The position numbers were made by a program, and so were the translations under genes. From an uncultured Bacteroidota bacterium (GTDB lineage Bacteria; Bacteroidota; Bacteroidia; Bacteroidales; P3), in contig CADAQX010000008.1 of the NCBI GenBank assembly GCA_902790215.1, positions 62,001-126,000 on the forward strand: a stretch of DNA of 64,000 nucleotides, in the 5' to 3' direction. The notes below the pieces were generated by a model that ran no database searches, was not told where the DNA came from, and worked only from the letters and a program-made list of their open reading frames with translations. Shown in pieces: positions 54,223 to 63,333 of the stretch. How positions within the stretch are numbered: the first letter of the stretch is position 1; every line of letters begins with the position of its first letter.

Positions 54223-57200
54223 ATGAGAAGACGATTATTCTCTTTCTTACTTTTGTTCGTGGCCGGCATCGTGGCGGTTCAGGCACAGGCATATGATTTC
54301 AGTGCCGTTGCCCCGACAGGACAAACCCTCTACTACAAGATAAACAGCGACTCCACAACAGTGAAGGTGGTTCGCCCGTCCAACAACTGGTCAGGATATG
54401 CTAAACCCACCGGCAGCCTTGTAATTCCAGCAGTGGTTATCGACAGCACGGATACTACAGCCTATGTGGTTAAGACAATAGGTGATACGGCGTTTGCGAG
54501 TTGTACAAATCTTACTAATGTTGTTATAAATGACAGCATCACTCGTATTGGACATGAATCATTTTCAGGTACGCAGAATCTACAAAATGTTACAATTGGC
54601 AGCTCTGTGACATTTATTGGAAACGGTGCTTTTTGTTATGCACGTCTTTCTTCTGTTACGATTCCCGAATCTGTCGCATATCTTGGCTATGGGTCTTTTT
54701 ATATGAATAGTCTTGTTACCGTCAATTTTAATGCAAGAAATTGTGCGTGCGCTGGATCTGTGGGTTCTAATAGTAATTATTCCCCTTTTACATTTAGAAC
54801 TTACGGTTATTATGAGAGTTTTTATCCTAATAGGAGCATCAAAACCGTCAATATCGGACAATCTGTTCTAAGCATACCCGCATTTCTTTTTAGAAATTGT
54901 GACTCTCTTCGAATTGTTAATTTCTCTGACTCAATAAACTCGATAGGCCAGTATGCGTTCTATTGGTGTCAAAAATTATCATCTCTTTCACTACCCAACT
55001 CCATCACAACTATCGGTCAAAATGCCTTCTCTAATTGTAGTTCTATAGTTTCATTGATTATTCCTAATTCTGTCACCTCAATAGGTCAAAGTGCTTTTGC
55101 TTCTTGTTATATGTCGTCGGTTACTTTGCCTAATTCTATTACATCAATAGCATATAACACTTTCGCTTGTTGTAAGTTACGTTCAATTGTTATTCCAGAC
55201 TCGGTGACATCTATCGGAGATAATGCTTTCTCGAATTGCGATAGTTTAAGGTCTGTGGTTATCGGTGCATCCGTTACAAGTATTGGACAACATGCATTCT
55301 ATTCGTGCGCTTCTATGGAGTATATGACTGTTTTATGTAGTATTCCTCCAAATATTAATACAAATCATCATTCGTTTGGCAATGCTTCAGACGGTGTTCC
55401 AAGAAGTATTCCTGTATATGTCCCATGTAATTCTATAGCTTCTTATACCAGTGCAGCTGGTTGGAATGGGTTTACCAATATTCAAGAGCCAGTGGACTGC
55501 ACTTCGCATTACTGGGATTTTCATCAGACCACAGCGGCAGGGAGTTCGGTATATTACAAAATACTGGATGATTCGGTGAGTGTGGCGGTGGTGCATCCGC
55601 TGGCTTCGGACAGTATCGACGGCACATACTGGCATGGCTACCGCAGGACTGCCGGGCAGTTGGTGATTCCCGACACGGTGGTGCACGACAGTGTGGCCTA
55701 TGTGGTGCGGGTGATAGGCAGCCACGCCTTTGAGGGCTGTACGGGCATTGGCAGCGTGACGATACCTGCCACCATTGACTCTATCGGCAACAGCGCTTTT
55801 GCTGGTTGCACGGGCATACACACCGTCTATTTCAATGCCGACAGTTGCCACTATATGGGAGAGGCAGACTCTCTGGTATTTGGTGGCATCCGCTGGCTAC
55901 ACACTCTGCATATAGGCAACAATGTTAGGAGGGTCCCTAATTATGCCTTTGAACGCCTGTTGGGATTGCAGGCTATTGTTATTCCCGATTCGGTGGTGTC
56001 GGTGGGCGACTGGTCGTTTGCCTACGATGCCAATGTGACTGAGTTGACATTAGGAGCCTCGTTGTCGCATATCGGTGTGGGTGCGTTCTATGGCTGTGGA
56101 CGGCTGCAGCGTGTGGTTGTGCCTCCTACTACTCCTTCTACACCAGGCAGCACGTCGGGTGGCTGGACATGGATAGGAGGCGGTGCCTTTGGCGGCTGTA
56201 GCTTTGGCTCGTTCACCTATGGCGGCACGACGATTAGTTCGGGTCTGTTTTCGGGCAACACGAGTTTGGATACTGTGTATATCAGCGACACTGTGACTAC
56301 GATAGGCGATTCCGCCTTTAACGGCTGCACAAGTCTCACCACAGTGGAAGGAGAGGGCTATACGGGCATTCCCGAGGCGTGGATTCCCCGGACGGTAAGG
56401 AACGTGGGTAATGTGGCCTTTGGCAACTGTGTGGCTCTGACACGGGTGCGCTATGATGCCGACAGCTGTCTGCGTATGGGCTGCGACACTTTGCCGGTAT
56501 TTATGAATGACTCGAATGTGGCCGAACTGGTGATAGGAGAGTATGTGCGCTGGATTCCTGACTATGCTTTTGTGGGCTGCACGGGAGTTGAGAGCATCAC
56601 TGCCTATGGTATGGTGGCCCCTGTGTTGGGAGTAGATGTGTTCCGCGATGTGGCAGACACAATACCTGTTCATATTCCCTGTGGAAGCCTGGCATCGTAT
56701 ACTTCACGCTGGAGCCATTTTACCAACTTTGTGGAAGACCCGATGGATGACACCATCGTTGTGCTGACGGCTGACTCGGTGATGGGCAGTGCGACCGTGA
56801 TGACTCTGCCTACCTGTGACAACGGGCGCACGGCTATGGTGGAGGCCACGGCTAACTATGGCTACCATTTTACAGCATGGAACGACGGTGTGACGGATAA
56901 TCCCCGCACACTTGTGGTTGTGTGCGACACGGTGCTGACCGCTTTATTTGACAGAAACGAGTATGTGCTGACGGTGGTGTGTGATTCCACTCAAGGCACA
57001 GTGACGGGTGCAGGAGTGTACCTGTTTGGCGACACAGCCACGGTGGTCGTAGAGCCTAATGAGGGCTTCGTGTTCAGCCATTGGGAAGAAACGGGCAGCA
57101 CAGAGCTAATGATTGACACAGTAATGAACGGTGACGTGACACTGACGGTTTTATTTGATACAGTTTACTATACATTGACGGTTTCCAGCAATAACCCCGA

Positions 57201-57612
57201 ATGGGGCAGTGTGAGCGGAGGCGGAGAGTATGCCTATGGCTCGGAAGTAGAGATTACGGCCACGCCCAATGAAGGCTATTATTTTGTGCGTTGGAGCGAC
57301 GGAGAATTGGATAACCCGCGTGTGGTAGTCGTGATGGAGAATATGGAACTGACTGCAGAGTTTGCCGAGGGAGTAGGTGTTGAGGATGTGGATGGAAAGG
57401 CTGTGGCTGTGTATCCTAATCCAACCAACGGAGTAGTTTATATTGAGGGTGAGGGTGTGTCGCACGTGGAGGTGTATGACCTTGGCGGTCACTTGGTGAT
57501 GAGTGGAGAGCACGTATCGAAGGTTGACCTGTCGGCTTTGCCTGCCAAGGTGTATTACGTCCGAGTGGTGCATAAGCATGGCATAACCATCTCCAAGGTG
57601 GTGAAGCTGTGA
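54223..57612 (+). CDS. BspA-like leucine-rich-repeat surface protein, T9SS type A cargo
   Basis: 1129 residues with a signal peptide (MRRRLFSFLLLFVAGIVAVQAQA). Two lead-in domains of the same type, YDFSAVAPTGQTLYYKINSD at the start and YWDFHQTTAAGSSVYYKIL near 426, each precede BspA-type LRR_5 units (SITRIGHESFSG, NSITTIGQNAFSNC). Three InlB-type repeats follow (about 845-1045: YHFTAWNDG, FVFSHWEE, YYFVRWSDG), then a type A T9SS C-terminal domain (VAVYPNPTNGVVYIEG, VEVYDLGGHLVM, YYVRVVHKHGITISKVVKL). The first LRR block (nt about 54480-55480) is visibly AT-richer than the second. Role in adhesion inferred. Confidence 0.88.
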   Translation: MRRRLFSFLLLFVAGIVAVQAQAYDFSAVAPTGQTLYYKINSDSTTVKVVRPSNNWSGYAKPTGSLVIPAVVIDSTDTTAYVVKTIGDTAFASCTNLTNVVINDSITRIGHESFSGTQNLQNVTIGSSVTFIGNGAFCYARLSSVTIPESVAYLGYGSFYMNSLVTVNFNARNCACAGSVGSNSNYSPFTFRTYGYYESFYPNRSIKTVNIGQSVLSIPAFLFRNCDSLRIVNFSDSINSIGQYAFYWCQKLSSLSLPNSITTIGQNAFSNCSSIVSLIIPNSVTSIGQSAFASCYMSSVTLPNSITSIAYNTFACCKLRSIVIPDSVTSIGDNAFSNCDSLRSVVIGASVTSIGQHAFYSCASMEYMTVLCSIPPNINTNHHSFGNASDGVPRSIPVYVPCNSIASYTSAAGWNGFTNIQEPVDCTSHYWDFHQTTAAGSSVYYKILDDSVSVAVVHPLASDSIDGTYWHGYRRTAGQLVIPDTVVHDSVAYVVRVIGSHAFEGCTGIGSVTIPATIDSIGNSAFAGCTGIHTVYFNADSCHYMGEADSLVFGGIRWLHTLHIGNNVRRVPNYAFERLLGLQAIVIPDSVVSVGDWSFAYDANVTELTLGASLSHIGVGAFYGCGRLQRVVVPPTTPSTPGSTSGGWTWIGGGAFGGCSFGSFTYGGTTISSGLFSGNTSLDTVYISDTVTTIGDSAFNGCTSLTTVEGEGYTGIPEAWIPRTVRNVGNVAFGNCVALTRVRYDADSCLRMGCDTLPVFMNDSNVAELVIGEYVRWIPDYAFVGCTGVESITAYGMVAPVLGVDVFRDVADTIPVHIPCGSLASYTSRWSHFTNFVEDPMDDTIVVLTADSVMGSATVMTLPTCDNGRTAMVEATANYGYHFTAWNDGVTDNPRTLVVVCDTVLTALFDRNEYVLTVVCDSTQGTVTGAGVYLFGDTATVVVEPNEGFVFSHWEETGSTELMIDTVMNGDVTLTVLFDTVYYTLTVSSNNPEWGSVSGGGEYAYGSEVEITATPNEGYYFVRWSDGELDNPRVVVVMENMELTAEFAEGVGVEDVDGKAVAVYPNPTNGVVYIEGEGVSHVEVYDLGGHLVMSGEHVSKVDLSALPAKVYYVRVVHKHGITISKVVKL

Positions 57613-57636
57613 CGGTATTGATATGCCAGTGAGTAT

Positions 57637-57680
57637 AGCAAGGGTGCCTGAATAAATGCCGGGCACCCTTGCTTTTTTTT
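57637..57680 (+). terminator. Terminator after the LRR gene
   Basis: AGCAAGGGTGCC and GGCACCCTTGCT form a perfect 12-bp stem followed by eight Ts. Confidence 0.9.
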
Positions 57681-57760
57681 GTTGGATTCTTTAGGAAAAG
57701 GAAAAAATGTTTTGCTGTGCAATAATTAACTTAAAAAGTCGTTATGGGGATGCGTGACGA

Positions 57761-57880
57761 ATTGAAAATTGAAAGTTGAAAATTGAAAATGAACTATTGC
57801 TTGAATGCTTGATTGTGTTAATGCTTGAGTGGCTGGCGCAGTCAAATTACTCAAACAATCAGACAGTCAAACAATATAAC
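57761..57880. repeat. Palindromic cassette upstream of lepB, inverted partner of 59523
   Basis: GAAAATTGAAAGTTG words (left), then 57796-57861, which is the reverse complement of 59523-59588 with 3 mismatches in 66 nt. The two cassettes flank lepB as inverted repeats. Confidence 0.88.
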
Positions 57881-57904
57881 AATAAAAAAATATATTAAAC
57901 TGAC

Positions 57905-59455
57905 ATGATATACGAACTGCTATTGATTCTTTACTTTGTGGGCTGCGTTGCAGGCCTATGGTTTGTGTTTAAGAAGGCGGGCGAGAAGCCGTGGAAAGCC
58001 CTTATTCCGGTTTACAACATTGTGGTGTGGATTAAGATTTGCGGCAAGGACTGGAAATGGTATGTCTATTTCTTGATCCCGGCTATCAATGTGTTTGTGT
58101 TTCTGCTGCTGGTGGTGGAGACGGCGAAGGTGTTTCACCGCTACAGTTTCTGGGAGCAGACGCTGGCGGTTATATTCCCGTGGATTTACCTGCCTTATGT
58201 TGGGCTGAACGGCTATGTCTATCATGACCCGACGCAGGAGGAGAAGCACAAGGTGAGCGAGGCTCGCGACTGGCTGGACGCCATCGTGTTTGCGCTGGTT
58301 GCGGCGATTATTATCCGCGGCATGATTCTGGAGTTCTACCATATTCCTTCGAGCTCGATGGAGAGGTCGCTGATGACGGGCGACTACCTGATGGTGTCGA
58401 AGATGGCCTACGGCGCCCGGTCGGCCATGACGCCGCTGAGCGTGCCGCTGGTGCACAACACCATGCCTTTCAGCGGCGGTCAGATGGAGTCGTACTTGAA
58501 ATGGATCAAGCTGCCCTATCACCGCTACAAGGGCTTGGGCAAGGTGGAGAGGTTTGACGCGGTGGTGTTCAACTACCCCGACGGCGACACGATGTGCACG
58601 GCCTGGCAGAGCAACAAGAGCTACCACGACCTGGTGCGGGAGATGGGACGCGAGAATGTGCTGAACGCGAAGTCGCTCCCAGTGGGCAACAACATGGTGG
58701 AGAACCATATCCGTGTGCGTCCCGTAGATAAGCGCGAGAACTTTATCAAACGCTGTATCGGTCTGCCGGGAGAGGATTTGCAGATTATCAACCAGGAGGT
58801 GTATGTGAATGGCAAGAAGCTGGCGATGCCCCATGAGAGCCAGCAGACCTACAAGGTGCTGTTCCGTCCGGGAGTTAATGCAAGGAAGATTCTAGACGAC
58901 ATGGGCGTGAGCAACGAGGACTTTGACAATGCCCTGGCATATATCTACTATGGCGAGGAGAGCCATTACCGCCTTCCCCTGACGAAGAAGATGGCGGAGC
59001 AGCTGGCGGCACGCCCCGAGGTGGAGGAGGTGCTGCCCGATGTGCGCGAGAGAGGGAGCAGGGGGCTCGAACTCTTCCCCCATGCCGAGGGCTACGACTG
59101 GAGCGAGGACAATTTCGGCCCCGTGCACATTCCTGCCAAGGGCGAGACGCTGCAGCTGACGCTGGAGAACCTGCCGCTGTACCAGCGGGTGATAGAGGTG
59201 TATGAGGGCAACAGCCTTGAGGTGCGCGACGGCAAGATTTTCATCAACGGGGAGCAGACGAACCGCTATACCTGCAAGATGGACTATTACTGGATGATGG
59301 GTGACAACAGGCACAACTCGGCAGACAGCCGCTTCTGGGGCTTTGTGCCGGAAGACCATATCTCGGGCAAGGGAAGCCTGGTGGTATTCTCGTGGGACAA
59401 GGACCATCACAGGGTGCGCTGGAACAGGCTGTTTAAAAAGGCTTCGGCACTATGA
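57905..59455 (+). CDS. lepB: Signal peptidase I
   Basis: 516 residues, Bacteroidetes form with an extra N-terminal membrane domain (about 1-115, several helices, DUF5684-like). It removes signal peptides after Sec export. The catalytic serine is in IPSSSME (Ser151), the lysine in FIKRCIGLPGED (Lys282), and the box E region in MMGDNRHNSADSRFWGFVPE. A long insertion lies between these motifs (about 290-455). It is flanked by inverted repeat cassettes, so an inversion of this segment is conceivable. Confidence 0.93.
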   Translation: MIYELLLILYFVGCVAGLWFVFKKAGEKPWKALIPVYNIVVWIKICGKDWKWYVYFLIPAINVFVFLLLVVETAKVFHRYSFWEQTLAVIFPWIYLPYVGLNGYVYHDPTQEEKHKVSEARDWLDAIVFALVAAIIIRGMILEFYHIPSSSMERSLMTGDYLMVSKMAYGARSAMTPLSVPLVHNTMPFSGGQMESYLKWIKLPYHRYKGLGKVERFDAVVFNYPDGDTMCTAWQSNKSYHDLVREMGRENVLNAKSLPVGNNMVENHIRVRPVDKRENFIKRCIGLPGEDLQIINQEVYVNGKKLAMPHESQQTYKVLFRPGVNARKILDDMGVSNEDFDNALAYIYYGEESHYRLPLTKKMAEQLAARPEVEEVLPDVRERGSRGLELFPHAEGYDWSEDNFGPVHIPAKGETLQLTLENLPLYQRVIEVYEGNSLEVRDGKIFINGEQTNRYTCKMDYYWMMGDNRHNSADSRFWGFVPEDHISGKGSLVVFSWDKDHHRVRWNRLFKKASAL

Positions 59456-59606
59456 TTGAGAGTTGAGAATAAATTAAAGTGAAAAGTGAAAATAAAAAAG
59501 ATTGCTTGATTGTCTGATTGCTTGATTGTTTGAGTAATTTGACTGCACCAGCCACTCAGGAATTAACACAATCAAGCATTCAAGCAATAATTTCAATTTT
59601 CAATTT
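59456..59606. repeat. Octamer palindromic cassette after lepB
   Basis: GATTGCTTGATTGTCTGATT, GCTTGATTGTTTGAGTAATT, GACTGCACCAGCC, then right words ATCAAGCATTCAAGCAAT and TTTCAATTTTCAATT. It contains the inverted partner of the cassette upstream of lepB. Confidence 0.88.
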
Positions 59607-59683
59607 AAAAAAATTACAGTTTGACACAATATTTTGCAATTTTTTTTGTTAATTCGATACTAACAATAAGAAAAATTTAAGAT

Positions 59684-60133
59684 ATGTACGCAATAATTCA
59701 TACCGCAAAGGGTGTTATGAAGGCCGAACTCTATGAGAAGGAAGTGCCTAACACAGTAGCTAATTTTGTGAAACTGGCCAAGTCGGGTTTCTACAACGGC
59801 TTGCGTTTCCACCGGGTGATACCCGATTTTGTGATACAGGGAGGCTGTCCCTACAGCAGGAACCTGGGCGACCCGCGCGTGGGCACCGGCGGTCCCGGCT
59901 GGCAAATCAAGTGCGAGACCAACGCCGAGAAACAGTACCACGACCGCGGTGTGCTTTCGATGGCTCATGCCGGCAAGGACACCGGCGGCAGCCAGTTCTT
60001 CATCTGCCACAACAGGATGAACACCCAGCACCTGGACGGTGTGCACACCTGTTTCGGCCGCGTGACGGAGGGTCTTGACGTGATAGACCAGATTCGCGCC
60101 GGGGACTTGATTGAGCGCATAGATATTGCTTGA
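59684..60133 (+). CDS. Peptidyl-prolyl cis-trans isomerase, cyclophilin type
   Basis: 149 residues without a signal peptide. Cyclophilins speed proline isomerisation in folding proteins. Family blocks: [36 protein letters not shown] (catalytic Arg, Phe), [20 protein letters not shown] and [19 protein letters not shown]. Between a cassette and the response-regulator gene. Confidence 0.93.
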   Translation: MYAIIHTAKGVMKAELYEKEVPNTVANFVKLAKSGFYNGLRFHRVIPDFVIQGGCPYSRNLGDPRVGTGGPGWQIKCETNAEKQYHDRGVLSMAHAGKDTGGSQFFICHNRMNTQHLDGVHTCFGRVTEGLDVIDQIRAGDLIERIDIA

Positions 60134-60206
60134 ATGTGTTAATGTGTGAATGTGTGAATCCTTGACTAACGAATTAACACATTTACGAGTTAACGAATTA
60201 ATAAAA
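60124..60206. repeat. Octamer palindromic cassette before the response regulator
   Basis: AATGTGTTAATGTGTGAATG words, a CCTTGACTAACG tip, then GAATTAACACATTTACGAGT. The left arm begins in the last codons of the cyclophilin gene. Confidence 0.8.
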
Positions 60207-60214
60207 TATAGAAT

Positions 60215-60910
60215 ATGAATTTAGGAATAAAACTGCTTGTTGCAGAAGACGACCCCAACCTGGGTACCATATTGAAGGCCTACCTTTCGCAGAAGGGCTA
60301 TACGGTTTTCCTTGCTGTGGACGGACAGGCGGCACTGGATTCTTACCAGAACGACGATGTCGATGCCTGTATCCTGGACATTATGATGCCTATAAAGGAT
60401 GGCTTTACCGTTGCAAAGGAAATCCGCAGGGTTGACAAGCGCATCCCGATCATCTTCCTTACCGCCAAGAACCTTGAGGCCGACAAGCTGAAGGGGTTTG
60501 ACGTGGGCGCCGACGACTATGTCACCAAGCCTTTCAGCATGGAGGAGCTGCTGGCCCGTCTGAATGCCACGATACGCCGCTCGTTTGACGACGGCAAGCC
60601 GGACAAGAACCTGTTCCATATAGGCAACATTGTCTTTGACTATGCCCATCAGACCCTCACCTGTGGCGAGAGTGTGCAGAAACTGACCATGAAGGAGAGC
60701 GAGCTGCTGCGCATGTTTGCCATGAACTTCAACCAGCTGGTGGACAGGACAAGTACGCTGCAGAAGATTTGGAAGGATGACAGCTACTTCGCCGCACGGA
60801 GTATGGATGTGTACATCACCAAGCTACGCAAGTACTTGAAGGTTGACCCCACTGTGCAGATTGTGAATGTGCACGGCGTGGGATTCAGGTTGACGGTAAA
60901 GAACGAATAA
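60215..60910 (+). CDS. OmpR family response regulator, RprY-like
   Basis: 231 residues. The receiver domain has the acidic pocket EDD (11-13), the phospho-acceptor D55 in CILDIMMP, and K105 in TKPFSMEE; the winged-helix domain (ESVQKLTMKESELLRMFAMN ... VDPTVQIVNVHGVGFRL) binds DNA. It is similar to Bacteroidetes RprY. No histidine kinase is adjacent, so it is an orphan in this window. The MBL gene starts directly after its stop (TAAATG), which implies co-translation. Confidence 0.92.
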   Translation: MNLGIKLLVAEDDPNLGTILKAYLSQKGYTVFLAVDGQAALDSYQNDDVDACILDIMMPIKDGFTVAKEIRRVDKRIPIIFLTAKNLEADKLKGFDVGADDYVTKPFSMEELLARLNATIRRSFDDGKPDKNLFHIGNIVFDYAHQTLTCGESVQKLTMKESELLRMFAMNFNQLVDRTSTLQKIWKDDSYFAARSMDVYITKLRKYLKVDPTVQIVNVHGVGFRLTVKNE

Positions 60911-61681
60911 ATGAGATTGATTTTTCTGGGAACGGGTACTTCGATGGGAGTGCCCGTTGTTGCCTGTAGGTGTGCTGTATGCCAGTCGGATGACTGGCAT
61001 GACAAGCATTTGCGCACGTCGGCTCTTGTGGTGACCGATGCAGGGGAGAATATCTTGATTGACATTGGCCCCGACTTCAGGTACCAGATGCTGAGGGAGA
61101 AGGTGATGCATCTGGAGGGCATCCTTATCACCCATGCCCATCGGGACCACGTGGCCGGACTGGACGACATCAGGTCGTTCAACTATGTGCAGAATAAGAA
61201 GATGGACCTCTATTGCAACAGGGTTGCCCGCACGGCCATTGAGCGCGACTACCATTATATCTTTGCGCCGCACGAGTTTCCCGGTCTGCCCGAGGCGGTG
61301 ATTCATGAGCTTACGGGCGACGAGCCATCGTTCCGCGTGGGCAGTGTGGAGGTGGTGCCGGTCAAGGCGATGCACAAGGACATGCCCGTGTTGGGCTACA
61401 GGATCGGACGGCTGGGGTATGTGACCGATGCCAACCATATCGAGCCTGAAGAACTGGATAAGTTGAAAGGTGTGGAGGTGTTGGTGATTAACGCTTTGAG
61501 GAAAAAGAAACACTTTTCCCACTTCTGTCTGCCCGAAGCCCTCGAGGTGATTGAAACTCTCTCTCCACGACAGGCATTCATCACCCATGTAAGCCACGAG
61601 ATGGGGCTGTATGCCGATGTGTCGAAGGAACTGCCGCCGCATGTACAGATAGCCTACGACGGGTTGAAAGTTGAGATTTGA
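60911..61681 (+). CDS. Metallo-beta-lactamase fold hydrolase
   Basis: 256 residues. Metal-binding motif THAHRDHVAGLDD has His75, His77, Asp79, His80. The N-terminal LGTGTSMGVPVVACRCAVC, with two cysteines spaced CRCAVC, is typical of the PhnP-like/YycJ-related group of MBL proteins, as is the C-terminal EIEQ-type ITHVSHEMGLYADVS. A phosphodiesterase is a reasonable guess; the substrate is unknown. Shares a TAAATG junction with the response regulator. Confidence 0.88.
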   Translation: MRLIFLGTGTSMGVPVVACRCAVCQSDDWHDKHLRTSALVVTDAGENILIDIGPDFRYQMLREKVMHLEGILITHAHRDHVAGLDDIRSFNYVQNKKMDLYCNRVARTAIERDYHYIFAPHEFPGLPEAVIHELTGDEPSFRVGSVEVVPVKAMHKDMPVLGYRIGRLGYVTDANHIEPEELDKLKGVEVLVINALRKKKHFSHFCLPEALEVIETLSPRQAFITHVSHEMGLYADVSKELPPHVQIAYDGLKVEI

Positions 61682-61796
61682 ATGATTGCCTGAATGTTTG
61701 ATTGTTTTAATGCTTGAGTGCTGGCGCAGTCGAATCCCTAAATCCATTTAACCCTAAATCCATTTAACCCTAAAACCCTCAAACAATCAAGCAATA
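61681..61796. repeat. Octamer cassette with a nested 16-bp tandem repeat
   Basis: TGATTGCC words and ATGCTTGAGTGCTGGCGCAG belong to the same class as 57796. Where other copies continue into the right arm, this one has CCCTAAATCCATTTAA twice (61736-61751, 61752-61767), then CCCTCAAACAATCAAGCAAT. The inserted stretch may be a nested element. Confidence 0.85.
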
Positions 61797-61804
61797 ATAA
61801 CGAC

Positions 61805-62719
61805 GTGATTTCCATCTGCATTCCCATATACAACCGCGAAATGTGCGACACCGTGCGTCTGCTTGCCAACCAGGCGGCGCAAGCCGGCATGCCGTGCGAG
61901 ATTGTCTGCATCGACGACTGTTCGGACTCCTGCTACCGCGAGGCCAACAGGCCGTTGCACGGCATGTGTCGATACGTTGAGCTGGAGCAGAACATTGGGC
62001 GTGCAAGAATCAGGAATCTGTTCCTGCAGTATGCGAGGTTTGACTATCTGCTTTTTCTGGACTGCGACTCGCTGCCGCCCGAGGGTTTTCTTTCGCGCTA
62101 TGCGGAGGTTCTCAGTCAGAAGCCCCGCGTGGTGTGCGGTGGGAGAGTGTATGCGGCTGAGAGCGACGACAGGGAACACCATCTGCGGTATGTATACGGC
62201 ACCCGTTGCGAGAGCCATACGGCTGCGGAGCGTTGCCAGCACCCCTACAAGTCGTTTATGACCAACAATTTCATCGTGCACAGGGAGGTGTTGGAAGCCA
62301 TTCCTTTCGACGAGCGCATTGCCCTCTACGGGCACGAGGACACCCTGTTCGGCTATTGCCTGTTGCAGCAGGGAATCCCCATTGTGCATATCGACAACCC
62401 TGTTGTCAACGGCGACGTGGAGTCAAACAGCGAGTTTTTGCGAAAGACGAGGGAAGGGGTGAGGAGCCTGGCCGCCATCTATGAGTGGAAGAAGGACGAC
62501 CCGCAATTCCTGCAGCAGGTGTCGCTGCTGGATTTCTACGGTAAGGTGAGGCGACTTGGACTGGACGCCTTTGCCGGCTGGATGTACCGCATGTGGCGCC
62601 CTGTTTTGGAGAAAGAATTCCTGAAAGGAAAGCATGTGAGCATGAGGGCTTTTGCCTTTTATAAGCTGGGGCTTTTCATCCAATTAAACAGAAACAAGGC
62701 AAAAGTGGACGATATATAA
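61805..62719 (+). CDS. Glycosyltransferase family 2 protein
   Basis: 304 residues. The start is a GTG at 61805, eight bases after the palindromic cassette. The GT-A pattern is visible: ISICIPIYNREM, CIDDCSDSCYREAN, GRARIRNLFLQY, FLDCDS (the DxD-like motif, about 88-90) and EDTLFGYCLLQQG. It lacks a membrane domain. The sugar and acceptor are not known. It probably acts on the envelope, like the second GT2 at the window end. Confidence 0.85.
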   Translation: MISICIPIYNREMCDTVRLLANQAAQAGMPCEIVCIDDCSDSCYREANRPLHGMCRYVELEQNIGRARIRNLFLQYARFDYLLFLDCDSLPPEGFLSRYAEVLSQKPRVVCGGRVYAAESDDREHHLRYVYGTRCESHTAAERCQHPYKSFMTNNFIVHREVLEAIPFDERIALYGHEDTLFGYCLLQQGIPIVHIDNPVVNGDVESNSEFLRKTREGVRSLAAIYEWKKDDPQFLQQVSLLDFYGKVRRLGLDAFAGWMYRMWRPVLEKEFLKGKHVSMRAFAFYKLGLFIQLNRNKAKVDDI

Positions 62720-62730
62720 ATTTTTTTTCG

Positions 62731-62738
62731 TATCTTTG
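62731..62738 (+). promoter_or_regulatory. -7 element for the DUF4199 gene
   Basis: TATCTTTG, about 17 nt before the start codon; the region upstream overlaps the GT2 stop. No TTTG at 19 nt. Confidence 0.5.
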
Positions 62739-62754
62739 CACTTTACACATCGAT

Positions 62755-63312
62755 ATGGCAAGGTTTTTTAGACGATATAAATCAACCATATATGGCAACT
62801 ACCGCAAGGCGTACGTGATTGACGGACTGCTTACGGGAGTGGCTATGTCGGTTATTGCCGCCGTCCGCGACTGGCTTGCCGCCAAGCCCATGGCCACGCC
62901 GGAGAACTATGTCACCGAGCTGGTGCTGCTGGTGGGCATCCTGTGGGCTTCCTACCATTACCGCAAGCAGCTGCCGGGTGAGAAGGTGACGCTCAAGGAG
63001 CTGATGCTTCTCGGCCTGGGCATTGGGGTGGTGAGTGCCGTGGTCTATGGCCTGTGGACGTGGCTGCACTGCGGAGTGTTGAACACGGGGCTGGTGGATT
63101 ATTACAACCAGAGCCGCATTGACGTGATGGAGCCTGCCGAGACCAGCGAGGCCGCCAAGGTGGCCATAGAGAGTGTGAAGAGATACACGGCTGGGGACTG
63201 GGCGTTTATCGCCGGTTTCCGCTCGGCGGTGATGAGTGTTATCATCGTATTCTTTACCTCGCTGATTCTCCGCACGGAGAAGGGCGAGGTTGTTGTTAAA
63301 AACAAAAAGTAG
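62755..63312 (+). CDS. DUF4199-type membrane protein
   Basis: 185 residues. Hydrophobic helices near 20-45, 55-70 and 80-110, a charged loop with EPAETSEAAKVAIESVKR, and a fourth helix near 145-168 (FRSAVMSVIIVFFTSLIL) fit DUF4199. The family has no known function. The gene lies 21 nt before a GT2 gene, an arrangement I read as co-transcription. Confidence 0.75.
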   Translation: MARFFRRYKSTIYGNYRKAYVIDGLLTGVAMSVIAAVRDWLAAKPMATPENYVTELVLLVGILWASYHYRKQLPGEKVTLKELMLLGLGIGVVSAVVYGLWTWLHCGVLNTGLVDYYNQSRIDVMEPAETSEAAKVAIESVKRYTAGDWAFIAGFRSAVMSVIIVFFTSLILRTEKGEVVVKNKK

Positions 63313-63333
63313 AAACTGAAAACAGAAAGAGAT

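Noticed and set aside
61681-61740. tRNA-like T-arm sequence (GTCGAATCCC)
   Set aside because: The rest of a tRNA cloverleaf is missing; the sequence belongs to a palindromic cassette.
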